Shown piece after piece: positions 8,951 through 17,397 of a stretch of 64,000 nucleotides of DNA. The first letter of the stretch is position 1. Each line of letters opens with the position of its first letter. The stretch is from assembly GCF_043099315.1 (NCBI RefSeq), contig NZ_CP170746.1; one strand, given 5' to 3'. A program made the position numbers and the translations under genes. The notes under the pieces were generated by a model. That model made no database searches. It was not told the DNA's origin and saw only the letters and a program-made list of their open reading frames with translations. This DNA comes from Chlorogloeopsis fritschii. GTDB lineage: Bacteria; Cyanobacteriota; Cyanobacteriia; Cyanobacteriales; Nostocaceae.

Positions 8951-9748
8951 TTACTGTCCGCCGTTTTTAAGATTTTCTCCACCTTGGGTAACTTTCGCAG
9001 ATTCAATGCGATCGCCTTGTTTAATCTGACTTACTACTTCCATACCATTAGTAACCTTGCCAAATACAGCATAGTTACCATCTAAGAAAGATAAGTCTGC
9101 CAAAGCAAAGTAAAACTGAGAAGAAGCAGAATTTGGCACCTGCGATCGCGCCATGGCGATCGCACCGAGTTTATGAGGTAACTCAGGTGCTTCGGTAATT
9201 GTTTTACCGTAAATCGGCTCCTTTGCCCCTTTTGGTTTTATTTCTAAGGGTATATAGCGCGGACTACCTGTTTTCGGATCGACAAAATTACCTGTTCCCA
9301 ATCGTTGTGCAGGAACTTTGGGATCTTTGCTTTGAGGATCTCCACCTTGAGCTACAAAAGGATCTTGCGGCGGGTTACTCTGAGGGCCTATGACTCGATG
9401 AAAGGCGACTCCATCGTATACACCACGTTTAACTAAATCTACAAAGTTGCCAGCTGTGATGGGGGCATTGGTGCCGTCTACTTCGATTGTGATCGGCGAG
9501 CCATTAACTATCATCTCCACAGTGGCTTTGCCTTCAAGTCTTGGTAAATTGTTCATTCCAGGAACAGCCTCTTTTGTAACTTCAGATACAGATGTGGTTG
9601 TCTCTGTTGTTGTTTTTGTGCTTGCTTCTGTAGCTGTAGAATCAGGAGGAGAAGCATTAGAAGCTACTTGCTGTGTAGAACATCCGCCTACTATCAAGCT
9701 ACCAACAATCACAAGCACAACTAAAAATTCAGAAATTTTTAACCGCAT
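8951..9748 (-). CDS. Cyclophilin-type peptidyl-prolyl isomerase, lipoprotein
   Basis: The protein has 265 residues. A signal peptide ends in a lipobox (VGGCST, cysteine about 23), then comes a Thr/Ser-rich linker (about 25-65), then a cyclophilin domain with GVAFHRVI, FVAQGGDP, MARS and SSQFYFAL motifs. It should fold exported proteins in the periplasm or thylakoid lumen, anchored to the membrane by the lipid. The ATG start at 9748 gives a good signal peptide (MRLKISEFLVVLVIVG). The neighbours do not suggest a special partner. Confidence 0.93.
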   Translation of the reverse strand: MRLKISEFLVVLVIVGSLIVGGCSTQQVASNASPPDSTATEASTKTTTETTTSVSEVTKEAVPGMNNLPRLEGKATVEMIVNGSPITIEVDGTNAPITAGNFVDLVKRGVYDGVAFHRVIGPQSNPPQDPFVAQGGDPQSKDPKVPAQRLGTGNFVDPKTGSPRYIPLEIKPKGAKEPIYGKTITEAPELPHKLGAIAMARSQVPNSASSQFYFALADLSFLDGNYAVFGKVTNGMEVVSQIKQGDRIESAKVTQGGENLKNGGQ

Positions 9749-9909
9749 CGCCAGTTATAGACTCAACCAGAGTATCTTAGCTTCTGTAAGTGTAACTGAC
9801 ACTGTTAAAGATATTGTTTTCGGTCACCAGTAGCTGATTTTTTCGTTATTTCTTTGACTTTTACTGCTAGTTGCCAAACTCTGGTGTTTGATCCCAAATC
9901 TTAAATTAC

Positions 9910-10506
9910 CTACAAACCTTCTAAAGGCACTCCTAAAAATTTTGCTAATTCTGCGCCTTGCGTCTCTAACGCTGTTAGTGACATGGGTTGTCCGACTCTA
10001 GTTAGGGGAATGTCACGCCGTCCCTTAACACGCAAGTACAAGGCGCGAACAGGATTCAAACCCTCTTTGATTTGCGCTCGTACAGATTGTACATCTTGAG
10101 TGTTACAGTCAATTTCGATGCGGCGGTTTTTACCAGGAAATCCCCAACGAAAAATTTTGATTTTGCCAGTTTCCCGATTAAATTCGTTGTATCCGCCACC
10201 CACGTCCAATAGAATTACTATCCATAGGTATGAAGCTAAAAGCAAGCCTGCCGCACCATACAACCCCATCACTAAACCTTGGGGGAAAAATACTAGTTGA
10301 GTTGGATCAGTAACTATGAGTAAATTTACTCTTAGGTAACTAGATATCCCAGCCAATAAGAAGCCTGTAGCTCCCAAGGTGACGATAGTTGCCCACCAGT
10401 AGTTACTAAACCGACGTGAACCGATAACTTTTTGATGCAAAACTTGCGAAGCCAAGCCATTATCATTAGGCGGCTCGCCTTTGTTAATGGTTGTTGATGT
10501 CGTCAT
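9910..10506 (-). CDS. ycf4: Photosystem I assembly protein Ycf4
   Basis: This thylakoid membrane protein assists assembly of photosystem I. It has 198 residues (the family is about 185-190). Two membrane helices lie near 38-60 and 82-105, followed by a conserved soluble domain with LLDVGGGYNEF and the FRWGFPGKNRRI segment. It is transcribed divergently from psbD, and the 393-base gap between them must hold both promoters. The pairing of ycf4 with psbDC is consistent with photosynthesis gene clustering. Confidence 0.93.
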   Translation of the reverse strand: MTTSTTINKGEPPNDNGLASQVLHQKVIGSRRFSNYWWATIVTLGATGFLLAGISSYLRVNLLIVTDPTQLVFFPQGLVMGLYGAAGLLLASYLWIVILLDVGGGYNEFNRETGKIKIFRWGFPGKNRRIEIDCNTQDVQSVRAQIKEGLNPVRALYLRVKGRRDIPLTRVGQPMSLTALETQGAELAKFLGVPLEGL

Positions 10507-10899
10507 GGGACTACCTTGGTGTTTGACAATTACCCTTTAAAAGTCTGCCACTGGAGCAGGCTCTATTGCAAGTTTATTTTAAGATTTCTGAGAAAAGTTG
10601 TGTCAGATTGTAAAATTTCTGATATTGATAATATTTAATAGGTTTGTTTTTAATACCCGATTTACTGATGTAAACCAGGCGTAAAGCAGAACCAATGTGA
10701 TAAGTTAAAAAGTATTAAGTAATCACAAGCTGGATTACAGCTAGTGGTAATTGTTTTGGCACAAGCTAGAAGGAAGCCGGCTTAAGTTTAAGCGGTGACT
10801 TCTCATAAAATCGGCAGCATCAAAGCAGCCAGATGTGTCAAAAAAACGTTAAATTCCTCAAAACGTTGCAATTTTAGTAAAAAAGAGGATTTTAGTCCG
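10507..10899. promoter_or_regulatory. ycf4 / psbD divergent promoter and psbD leader
   Basis: This region must contain the promoter of ycf4 (minus) and the long leader of psbDC (plus). Visible elements are the inverted repeat GCTTAA-GT-TTAAGC at 10780-10793, two direct AAACGTT repeats at 10844-10850 and 10861-10867, and the psbD ribosome-binding site AAAAGAGG at 10881-10888, eleven bases before the ATG. An ORF extension of psbD upstream to 10795 has no family support. Start points of transcription cannot be read from sequence. Confidence 0.5.
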
Positions 10900-11955
10900 A
10901 TGACCATCGCAGTTGGACGCGCCCCCACAAGAGGGTGGTTTGACGTTCTCGACGACTGGCTGAAGCGCGATCGCTTCGTATTCGTAGGGTGGTCTGGTAT
11001 TCTGCTCTTCCCCTGTGCATTTTTGGCACTAGGGGGATGGCTAACCGGCACCACCTTCGTCACCAGTTGGTACACCCACGGATTAGCTTCATCCTACCTA
11101 GAAGGATGTAACTTCCTGACAGTCGCAGTATCCACACCCGCAGACGCAATGGGACATTCCCTATTGTTGTTGTGGGGCCCAGAAGCTCAAGGCAACTTCA
11201 CCCGTTGGTGTCAGTTGGGAGGATTGTGGCCATTTATCGCTTTGCACGGAGCCTTTGGTTTGATCGGCTTCATGCTGCGGCAATTTGAAATCGCTCGCTT
11301 GGTAGGGATTCGTCCTTACAACGCGATCGCATTTTCCGCACCGATTGCCGTATTCGTAAGCGTATTCTTGATGTACCCCTTGGGTCAGTCAAGCTGGTTC
11401 TTTGCTCCTAGCTTTGGCGTCGCAGCAATCTTCCGTTTCTTGCTATTCTTGCAAGGTTTCCACAACTGGACACTCAACCCCTTCCACATGATGGGTGTAG
11501 CAGGAGTATTGGGTGGAGCACTACTGTGTGCAATTCACGGTGCGACAGTCGAAAACACCCTGTTTGAAGACGGCGAAGCAGCAAACACCTTCCGCGCCTT
11601 CAACCCCACTCAAGCAGAAGAAACCTACTCGATGGTGACGGCAAACCGTTTCTGGTCTCAGATCTTCGGTATTGCCTTCTCCAACAAGCGCTGGTTGCAC
11701 TTCTTCATGTTGTTTGTACCAGTGACTGGGTTGTGGATGAGTGCGGTTGGCATCGTTGGTTTAGCATTAAACCTGCGTGCTTACGACTTCGTCTCTCAAG
11801 AATTGCGGGCAGCAGAAGACCCAGAGTTTGAAACTTTCTATACCAAAAACATTTTGCTGAACGAGGGTATCCGCGCTTGGATGGCTCCTCAAGATCAGCC
11901 ACACGAGAAATTTGTATTCCCTGAGGAGGTATTACCTCGTGGTAACGCTCTCTAA
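10900..11955 (+). CDS. psbD: Photosystem II D2 protein
   Basis: D2 is one of the two reaction-centre subunits of photosystem II, binding pheophytin, chlorophyll and the plastoquinone QA. The 351 residues match the family exactly when translation begins at the ATG at 10900 (MTIAVGRAPTRGWFDVLDD). The frame stays open further upstream but that part is leader. The five-helix core with its conserved iron-ligand histidines (HNWTLNPFHMMGV) and the C terminus FPEEVLPRGNAL are intact. psbC begins inside its 3' end, a translationally coupled pair. Confidence 0.98.
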   Translation: MTIAVGRAPTRGWFDVLDDWLKRDRFVFVGWSGILLFPCAFLALGGWLTGTTFVTSWYTHGLASSYLEGCNFLTVAVSTPADAMGHSLLLLWGPEAQGNFTRWCQLGGLWPFIALHGAFGLIGFMLRQFEIARLVGIRPYNAIAFSAPIAVFVSVFLMYPLGQSSWFFAPSFGVAAIFRFLLFLQGFHNWTLNPFHMMGVAGVLGGALLCAIHGATVENTLFEDGEAANTFRAFNPTQAEETYSMVTANRFWSQIFGIAFSNKRWLHFFMLFVPVTGLWMSAVGIVGLALNLRAYDFVSQELRAAEDPEFETFYTKNILLNEGIRAWMAPQDQPHEKFVFPEEVLPRGNAL

Positions 11956-13327
11956 TAGACCTGGCGTTCTGGGAGCAGGACGCGACCAAGATTCCACCGG
12001 GTTTGCCTGGTGGGCTGGTAACGCCCGTCTGATTAACCTCTCCGGCAAACTGTTGGGCGCACACGTTGCCCACGCAGGTTTGATCGTCTTCTGGGCTGGA
12101 GCAATGACCTTGTTTGAGGTTGCTCACTTTGTCCCTGAAAAGCCCTTGTACGAGCAAGGCTTTATCCTTTTACCCCACTTAGCAACTCTCGGCTGGGGAG
12201 TTGGCCCTGGTGGTGAAGTGATAGATACCTATCCCTACTTCGTCGTTGGTGTTCTGCACCTAATTTCCTCCGCTGTACTCGGTTTTGGCGGTATCTATCA
12301 TGCCATTCGTGGCCCAGAAGTCTTAGAAGATTATTCCTCCTTCTTTGGCTACGACTGGAAAGACAAGAACAAGATGACCAACATCATCGGTTTCCACCTG
12401 ATTATTTTGGGATGTGGTGCCTTGTTGTTGGTGCTGAAGGCAATGTTCTTTGGTGGTGTCTATGATACTTGGGCACCTGGTGGTGGTGATGTTCGCGTCA
12501 TTACCAACCCGACATTGAACCCAGCAGTCATCTTTGGCTATCTGCTCAAGTCTCCCTTCGGTGGTGATGGCTGGATTGTCGGTGTCGATAACATGGAAGA
12601 CATCATTGGCGGTCACATCTGGGTTGCTTTAATCTGTATTGCTGGTGGTATTTTCCACATTCTCACCAAGCCTTTCGGTTGGGCGCGTCGTGCTTTCATC
12701 TGGTCTGGTGAAGCTTACCTCTCCTACAGCTTGGGCGCTCTGTCCCTGATGGGCTTTATCGCTTCTTGCTTTGTTTGGTTCAACAATACCGCTTACCCCA
12801 GCGAATTCTACGGCCCCACAAACGCTGAAGCTTCTCAAGCTCAATCTTTCATCTTCTTGGTTCGTGACCAAAAACTTGGTGCTAACGTTGCATCTGCTCA
12901 AGGCCCCACTGGTTTGGGTAAATACCTAATGCGCTCACCTTCTGGTGAAATCATCTTTGGTGGTGAAACCATGCGCTTCTGGGATTTCCGCGGCCCTTGG
13001 TTAGAGCCTCTGCGCGGCCCCAACGGCTTGGATCTCGACAAGATCAAGAACGACGTTCAACCTTGGCAGATTCGTCGTGCATCTGAGTACATGACCCACG
13101 CTCCCAACGGTTCTATCAACTCTGTGGGTGGTGTAATCACCGAGCCTAACTCCTTCAACTACGTCAACCCCCGCGCTTGGTTGGCAACTTCTCATTTCGT
13201 TTTAGCTTTCTTCTTCTTAGTCGGTCACTTGTGGCACGCTGGTCGTGCCCGTGCTGCTGCTGCTGGTTTTGAAAAAGGTATTGACCGTGAAACAGAGCCA
13301 GTGTTGTTTATGAAGGACATCGACTAA
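11939..13327 (+). CDS. psbC: Photosystem II CP43 antenna protein
   Basis: CP43 is the inner chlorophyll-a antenna of photosystem II. It also contributes to the Mn4CaO5 site through the large loop containing the GGETMRFWDFRGPW segment. The start is the GTG at 11939 (VTLSNRPGVLGAGRDQ), which overlaps psbD by 17 bases as is typical of this operon. A GAGGAG ribosome-binding site at 11924-11929 lies inside psbD. From there the product is 462 residues with six membrane helices. An apparent earlier TTG start at 11912 is not credible. A terminator follows at 13369. Confidence 0.98.
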   Translation: MVTLSNRPGVLGAGRDQDSTGFAWWAGNARLINLSGKLLGAHVAHAGLIVFWAGAMTLFEVAHFVPEKPLYEQGFILLPHLATLGWGVGPGGEVIDTYPYFVVGVLHLISSAVLGFGGIYHAIRGPEVLEDYSSFFGYDWKDKNKMTNIIGFHLIILGCGALLLVLKAMFFGGVYDTWAPGGGDVRVITNPTLNPAVIFGYLLKSPFGGDGWIVGVDNMEDIIGGHIWVALICIAGGIFHILTKPFGWARRAFIWSGEAYLSYSLGALSLMGFIASCFVWFNNTAYPSEFYGPTNAEASQAQSFIFLVRDQKLGANVASAQGPTGLGKYLMRSPSGEIIFGGETMRFWDFRGPWLEPLRGPNGLDLDKIKNDVQPWQIRRASEYMTHAPNGSINSVGGVITEPNSFNYVNPRAWLATSHFVLAFFFLVGHLWHAGRARAAAAGFEKGIDRETEPVLFMKDID

Positions 13328-13368
13328 AACATAAGTTTTCTTTCATCACTGACAATTACATTTTTATG

Positions 13369-13398
13369 AAGCTCCTGTGTAAAAGCAGGGGCTTTTTT
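13369..13398 (+). terminator. Factor-independent terminator of psbDC
   Basis: AAGCTCCTG (13369-13377) pairs with CAGGGGCTT (13386-13394, one G-U pair) and is followed by TTTTTT. It lies 41 bases after the psbC stop codon. Confidence 0.85.
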
Positions 13399-13439
13399 AT
13401 GACAATAGAATTTAAGCTTCTTTCAGGATAGGGGGTGGT

Positions 13440-13625
13440 ATGGATGACTCCAATTTTCCAGATGCTTTAAAATGGACAGCCGAAGCCAAAGCAAAATTAA
13501 AGCAAATACCCTTCTTCGTTCGCGCTCAAGCTAAAGCACGAATTGAGCAGTTGGCTCGTCAAGCAGAGCAAGAGATTATTACAGCAGAATTAGTTGAGCG
13601 GGCTAGGCTTGAATTTGGGCAGTAA
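13440..13625 (+). CDS. PCP_red domain small protein
   Basis: This 61-residue protein consists almost wholly of the domain found at the C terminus of the light-independent protochlorophyllide reductase B subunit and in stand-alone cyanobacterial peptides. It shows the pattern W-T-A-E-A, IPFFVRAQAKARIEQLAR and IITAELVERAR. Stand-alone versions have no firmly known role. The ATG at 13440 follows a 'gataggggg' purine stretch. It lies between psbC and a Uma2 gene and has its own promoter region after the psbC terminator. Confidence 0.8.
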   Translation: MDDSNFPDALKWTAEAKAKLKQIPFFVRAQAKARIEQLARQAEQEIITAELVERARLEFGQ

Positions 13626-13657
13626 TTTGATGGCAGATAATCGCAGGAGCCGTTTTC

Positions 13658-14347
13658 ATGACAATCGCTAACAAGCGTGCCGATCGCGTTCTACTTTACA
13701 ACATCAGTTGGGAACAGTTTGAAAATCTTCTCAAAGATTTGGGAGAACATCGCGCTGCAAGGGTTGCCTACGATAACGGAACTTTGGAAATTATGACGCC
13801 TCTGCCTGAACATGAATATTACAAAGAAGTAATTAGCGACTTAACTAAAGATATTGCCCAAGAGCTTGAACGGGATTACGAAAGCTTTGGTTCTACCACC
13901 TGGAAACGAGAAATTCGGATGGCAGGCTTAGAGCCAGATAACTGCTTTTATTTCCAGAATGTTGACGCGGTTCGAGGTAGGTTGGATGTAAATTTGACAC
14001 AAGATCCACCACCCTTCGGGTTCGCAGTCGCTCATGGGGGAAACCCCCAAGACCGCGCTGTCTCACCAGATTTAGCACTGGAAATAGATGTTACCAGTAA
14101 ATCTCTAAACCGCTTTCCTATTTATGCGCGTCTGGGAGTACCGGAACTATGGTGTTACGATTCTGGTGAATTGAATATTTATCATCTTCATGGTAGTGAA
14201 TATATTGAAGCGAAAATAAGCTTAGTGTTTCCTAATTTACCAATTAAAGAATTACCGCAATTAATTGAGGAAAATAGGGCAGCAGGCAGACTGGCAATTA
14301 GGCGGGCGGTGCGACAGTGGGTTAGGGAAAAAGTAAAAGGGAATTAG
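13658..14347 (+). CDS. Uma2-family (DUF820) nuclease-fold protein with inserted repeat
   Basis: Uma2 proteins are predicted PD-(D/E)XK-type nucleases, very abundant in cyanobacteria, with no settled role. This one has 229 residues. The N-terminal part holds YDNGTLEIMTPLPEHE, and the core has the PDLALEIDVTSKS and PELWCYD motifs (catalytic D, E and downstream residues). Between 'QDPP' and 'DLALEID' there are 19 extra residues (FGFAVAHGGNPQDRAVS and neighbours) encoded by a 57-base repeat, which keeps the frame. The insertion sits immediately before the catalytic strand, so activity may be changed. The start ATG at 13658 follows an AGGAG site at 13645-13649. Confidence 0.85.
   Translation: MTIANKRADRVLLYNISWEQFENLLKDLGEHRAARVAYDNGTLEIMTPLPEHEYYKEVISDLTKDIAQELERDYESFGSTTWKREIRMAGLEPDNCFYFQNVDAVRGRLDVNLTQDPPPFGFAVAHGGNPQDRAVSPDLALEIDVTSKSLNRFPIYARLGVPELWCYDSGELNIYHLHGSEYIEAKISLVFPNLPIKELPQLIEENRAAGRLAIRRAVRQWVREKVKGN
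14012..14068. repeat. 57-base in-frame palindromic repeat inside Uma2 gene
   Basis: The unit contains CCCTTCGGGTTCGC and the hairpin GGGGG-AAA-CCCCC (14036-14048), followed by CAAGACCGCGCTG. It is bounded by direct repeats CACCA at 14007-14011 and 14064-14068, as expected from a target-site duplication. Removing one CACCA plus the unit (57 bases, 19 codons) restores the normal family reading 'QDPPDLALEID'. Confidence 0.75.
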
Positions 14348-14433
14348 GAAGGCGATCGCATCTCTAACTACTGCAATCTACAACACTCCTACATCATGGG
14401 AATATTCTTTAGTTCTACAGAAATCATTTTGCT

Positions 14434-15090
14434 TTGGAGCCTCAGAATCAAATCACAGAAAATTTGTTTGATAATTGGTGGCATTTACTCCAACCTTTTG
14501 GAGTAGAGCAAACTGCTGCCGAAAAAGCTTTTACCCAATTAGTTACAGCTTACTCAACCCCAGGACGCTACTATCACACCCTAGAACACATTTATCATGT
14601 TCTAAACACGATACAAACTTTACAAAACCAAGCCCAAGATTTGCCAGCTATTCAATTTGCCGCCTGGTTTCATGATGTTATCTATAATCCTCAAGCACAA
14701 GACAATGAAGAGAAAAGTGCTATTTATGCTAGCGAAATCCTAAAATCGCTGGCAATTCCATCTCGTATAACTACCAAAGTTTCTACCCTCATTTTGCATA
14801 CCAAACATCATCAAGCTGCATCAGATGATTTTGATACTCAGGTATTGTTGGATGCGGATTTAGCTATTTTAGGTACAAACCCATCACACTACCATCAGTA
14901 TGCCTTGGCAATTCGTCAAGAATATGCTTGGTTACCAGATGCGATATATCTAGCAGCCAGAAAGAAGGTTTTGCAGCAATTTTTGCAGCGACATCGCATT
15001 TACTTTACAGATTTGATGTTCGCAAATTTTGAATCCTCCGCTCGCCACAACCTGGAAGCAGAAATTCAGTTTATCGAGCAGATTTCATAA
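14434..15090 (+). CDS. HD-superfamily phosphohydrolase-like protein
   Basis: The 218 residues have the arrangement of predicted metal-dependent HD-domain hydrolases. YYHTLEHIYHVL provides the first histidines, AAWFHDVIYNPQAQDNEEKSA holds the central HD pair and following acidic residues, and a later LLDADLAILG segment provides a D. The substrate is unknown. Translation starts at TTG 14434 (MEPQNQITENLFDNWW), with no closer ATG. Its last 20 bases overlap the convergent TetR gene. Confidence 0.85.
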   Translation: MEPQNQITENLFDNWWHLLQPFGVEQTAAEKAFTQLVTAYSTPGRYYHTLEHIYHVLNTIQTLQNQAQDLPAIQFAAWFHDVIYNPQAQDNEEKSAIYASEILKSLAIPSRITTKVSTLILHTKHHQAASDDFDTQVLLDADLAILGTNPSHYHQYALAIRQEYAWLPDAIYLAARKKVLQQFLQRHRIYFTDLMFANFESSARHNLEAEIQFIEQIS

Positions 15091-15688
15091 TCAAGTCAAT
15101 CATTGTATCAAGGATGCGATCGCCTTCCATTGAAATGATGTCTTTGCCGTGCAACACATCCTGAGTTATATGGAAATGAACTAACGAGCCAACTATAATT
15201 CTTGCTACAGCCTCTGGATCGGCAATTTTGAGTTCCGGATGAGAAGCCAGATATTTACTCATAGTCTCAAAAACTGGTTTCATCATGGCACGAACGCAAA
15301 CTTTCGCTAACTCTGGAAAACGAGCCGATTCTCCAATCAACACACGCATAAATGCACAATGCTCTTGATCCTCGCGCATCTGCTCCAAGGCTTTGCTCCC
15401 TACCTGGCGCAGCACCTGAGATGGTTCTCCTTCCAAGGGTTCGTTACCAAAGATAGAATGAAATTTTTTACGTGCTAACCGCTCAATTAAAGCCTTAAAT
15501 AATCCTTCTTTATCTGTAAAGTGGCTGTAAACAGTAGCTTTAGAAACACCTGCTGTTGCTGCTACTCTATCCATACTTGTACCCGCGAAGCCATGAGCTA
15601 AAAACTCTTGCATCGCTCCTTGGAGAATTTGTTCAACTTTCTCAGCAGAACTCTCACGTTCTATATCAGTTATTTTTGCACGTACCAT
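15071..15688 (-). CDS. TetR-family transcriptional regulator
   Basis: This is a 205-residue repressor-type protein. Its N-terminal helix-turn-helix is at about residues 38-66 (AGTSMDRVAATAGVSKATVYSHFTDKEGLF) and the helical ligand-binding domain follows, with a C-terminal domain of the AefR-like kind. It is divergent from the exporter operon that starts at 16063. The shared 374-base spacer carries repeated palindromic half-sites, so it very likely controls that exporter and itself. Its ligand is unknown. It overlaps the convergent HD gene by 20 bases. Confidence 0.9.
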   Translation of the reverse strand: MVRAKITDIERESSAEKVEQILQGAMQEFLAHGFAGTSMDRVAATAGVSKATVYSHFTDKEGLFKALIERLARKKFHSIFGNEPLEGEPSQVLRQVGSKALEQMREDQEHCAFMRVLIGESARFPELAKVCVRAMMKPVFETMSKYLASHPELKIADPEAVARIIVGSLVHFHITQDVLHGKDIISMEGDRILDTMIDLIMKSAR

Positions 15689-15940
15689 TTTTTACTGTTT
15701 CCTGCTACTTACCAACCTTTATCACACTCTAGACACTTTTAATATCCTAGATGAACCAGAGAAACCCGTAGGATTTACGCAAAACTTATATTTAGTAGGT
15801 TGGCACTAAGGTCATTTATCATTGGTTAGTGGTTAGTAGTTCTCCCCATCCCCTCTGCTCCGTGTCCCCTTGTCCCGTTATTAAGGAGAGACACGGGCAC
15901 AATGTATATCGTGCTACCGTGTCAGGCAAAGAAAACTGCA

Positions 15941-16045
15941 AGGAACGAACTAAACTGTATAGTCTAGTTTTTTCTATTGTAGTACTTGTCAAACTAAACT
16001 AGTCGGTTTAGTCTAGTGATAACATAAAACTAAACAGTTTAGTTT
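15941..16045. promoter_or_regulatory. Operator cluster for the TetR regulator
   Basis: The perfect palindrome AAACTAAAC-A-GTTTAGTTT spans 16027-16045, only 17 bases before the exporter's start codon. A second site has ACTAAAC (15993-15999) and GTTTAGT (16006-16012) with a six-base spacer. A third, weaker site has AACTAAAC at 15948-15955 and TAGTCTAGTT at 15959-15968. Repeated ACTAAAC/GTTTAGT half-sites between a TetR gene and a divergent efflux operon are what an operator region looks like. Binding itself is inferred. Confidence 0.75.
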
Positions 16046-16062
16046 GATAGCCGAGGGATGTT

Positions 16063-17367
16063 ATGCTGCAAAACTCCAAGTTTGAAGGTTCCTTTCCCCC
16101 AAAGTCAATTTTTCGCCCCTCTGTAGCGATCGCAGCAATTGCAGCTTTGAGTACAGTAGGAATTGGTGTGTATACGGTACAGCAGTCTCGGAGTGCTGAA
16201 CTGAAGGCGCAACAACAGTTAGCTCAACTGCCAGAAGTCAAAACAGTAACAGCCTTGGGGCGACTTGAGCCAAAAGGACAGGTAATCAAACTGTCTGCAC
16301 CTACCTCAGCAGACGGAAATCGAGTCGAGCAGCTACTGGTGAAAGAAGGAGATACGGTAAAGGCAGGGCAAGTAGTTGCGATTTTAGACAGTCGCGATCG
16401 CCTCTCCTCAGCCTTAGATGAAGCCAAAGAGGCAGTACAAGTAGCGCAGGCAAATCTGCAAAAGATAGAAGCTGGTGCCAAGCAGGGTGAAATTCAAGCC
16501 CAAAAAGCCGGGATTGCACGCCTGCAAGCAGAAAGAGGCACGGAAATAACAGCCCAAAAAGCCACGATCGCTCGCCTGCAGGCAGAAAAAGACACGGAAA
16601 TAGAAGCCCAAAAAGCAACTATCGCTCAGTTGCAGGCGGAACTAGACAATGCCCAAGCAGAATACCAACGCCATCAAACTTTGTATCAAGAAGGAGCAAT
16701 TTCGGCATCATCGCGGGATAGCAAGCGTTTAGTTTGGCAAACCGCACAGCAACAAGTAAATCAAGCAAAAGCCAACCTCAGACGCATTCAAACATCCCGA
16801 CAGCAGCAGTTAACCGAAGCAAAAGCTAACTTAGAGCGCATCCAAGCATCCCGACAACAGCAAATCAAAGAAGGAGAAGCTACTTTAGATCAGATTGCCG
16901 AAGTGCGCCCTGTGGATGTAGCAGCAGCCCAAGCCGAAGTAAATCGAGCTATTGCTGCCGCGAAAAGGGCAGAGGCAAATTTGCGACAAGCTTACGTGCG
17001 ATCGCCCCAAGATGGACAAGTTTTCAAAATATATACCCGCCCAGGTGAATTAGTTTCCAACGACGGTATTGCCGAGATTGGGCAAAGCAAGCAGATGTAT
17101 GCGGTAGTAGAAGTTTACCAAAGTGATGTTAATAAAATACGTCCGGGGCAAAAAGTGCAGATAGATAGCGATTCTCTCTCAGGTAAATTATCCGGAACTG
17201 TGGAAAGAATTGGCTGGCAGATCCAGCGCCAAAATGTGATCAACAGCGATCCTTCTAGCAATATAGATGCCAGAGTCGTGGAAGTTCACGTTCAACTGGA
17301 TAATGCATCAAGTCAGAAAGCTGCTAAGTTCACTAACCTGCAAGTACAGGCAGTAATAGAAATTTAA
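16063..17367 (+). CDS. HlyD/DevB-type membrane fusion protein of ABC exporter
   Basis: This periplasmic adaptor links the inner-membrane ABC exporter to an outer-membrane channel. It has 434 residues, with an N-terminal membrane segment near 22-42, a biotinyl-lipoyl-like half-motif (VKEGDTVKAGQVVAILDSRD), a long coiled coil of about 190 residues, and the second lipoyl half with VRSPQDGQVFKIYTRPGE. The coiled coil holds an 18-residue tandem repeat (residues about 148-183, 'KATIARLQAEKDTEIEAQ'). The ATG at 16063 follows a GAGGGA site. It begins the three-gene operon with permease and ATPase. In heterocyst formers the devBCA system exports glycolipids, but paralogues with other cargo are common, and the TetR control suggests this is one. 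Confidence 0.9.
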   Translation: MLQNSKFEGSFPPKSIFRPSVAIAAIAALSTVGIGVYTVQQSRSAELKAQQQLAQLPEVKTVTALGRLEPKGQVIKLSAPTSADGNRVEQLLVKEGDTVKAGQVVAILDSRDRLSSALDEAKEAVQVAQANLQKIEAGAKQGEIQAQKAGIARLQAERGTEITAQKATIARLQAEKDTEIEAQKATIAQLQAELDNAQAEYQRHQTLYQEGAISASSRDSKRLVWQTAQQQVNQAKANLRRIQTSRQQQLTEAKANLERIQASRQQQIKEGEATLDQIAEVRPVDVAAAQAEVNRAIAAAKRAEANLRQAYVRSPQDGQVFKIYTRPGELVSNDGIAEIGQSKQMYAVVEVYQSDVNKIRPGQKVQIDSDSLSGKLSGTVERIGWQIQRQNVINSDPSSNIDARVVEVHVQLDNASSQKAAKFTNLQVQAVIEI

Positions 17368-17397
17368 AAATAACTTTTGACTGGGAGCAAAGCGCCA

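Noticed and set aside
10795..10899. Upstream extension of psbD
   Set aside because: The D2 protein begins MTIAVGRAPTRGWFD at 10900 after a good ribosome-binding site; the extra 35 codons are leader sequence.
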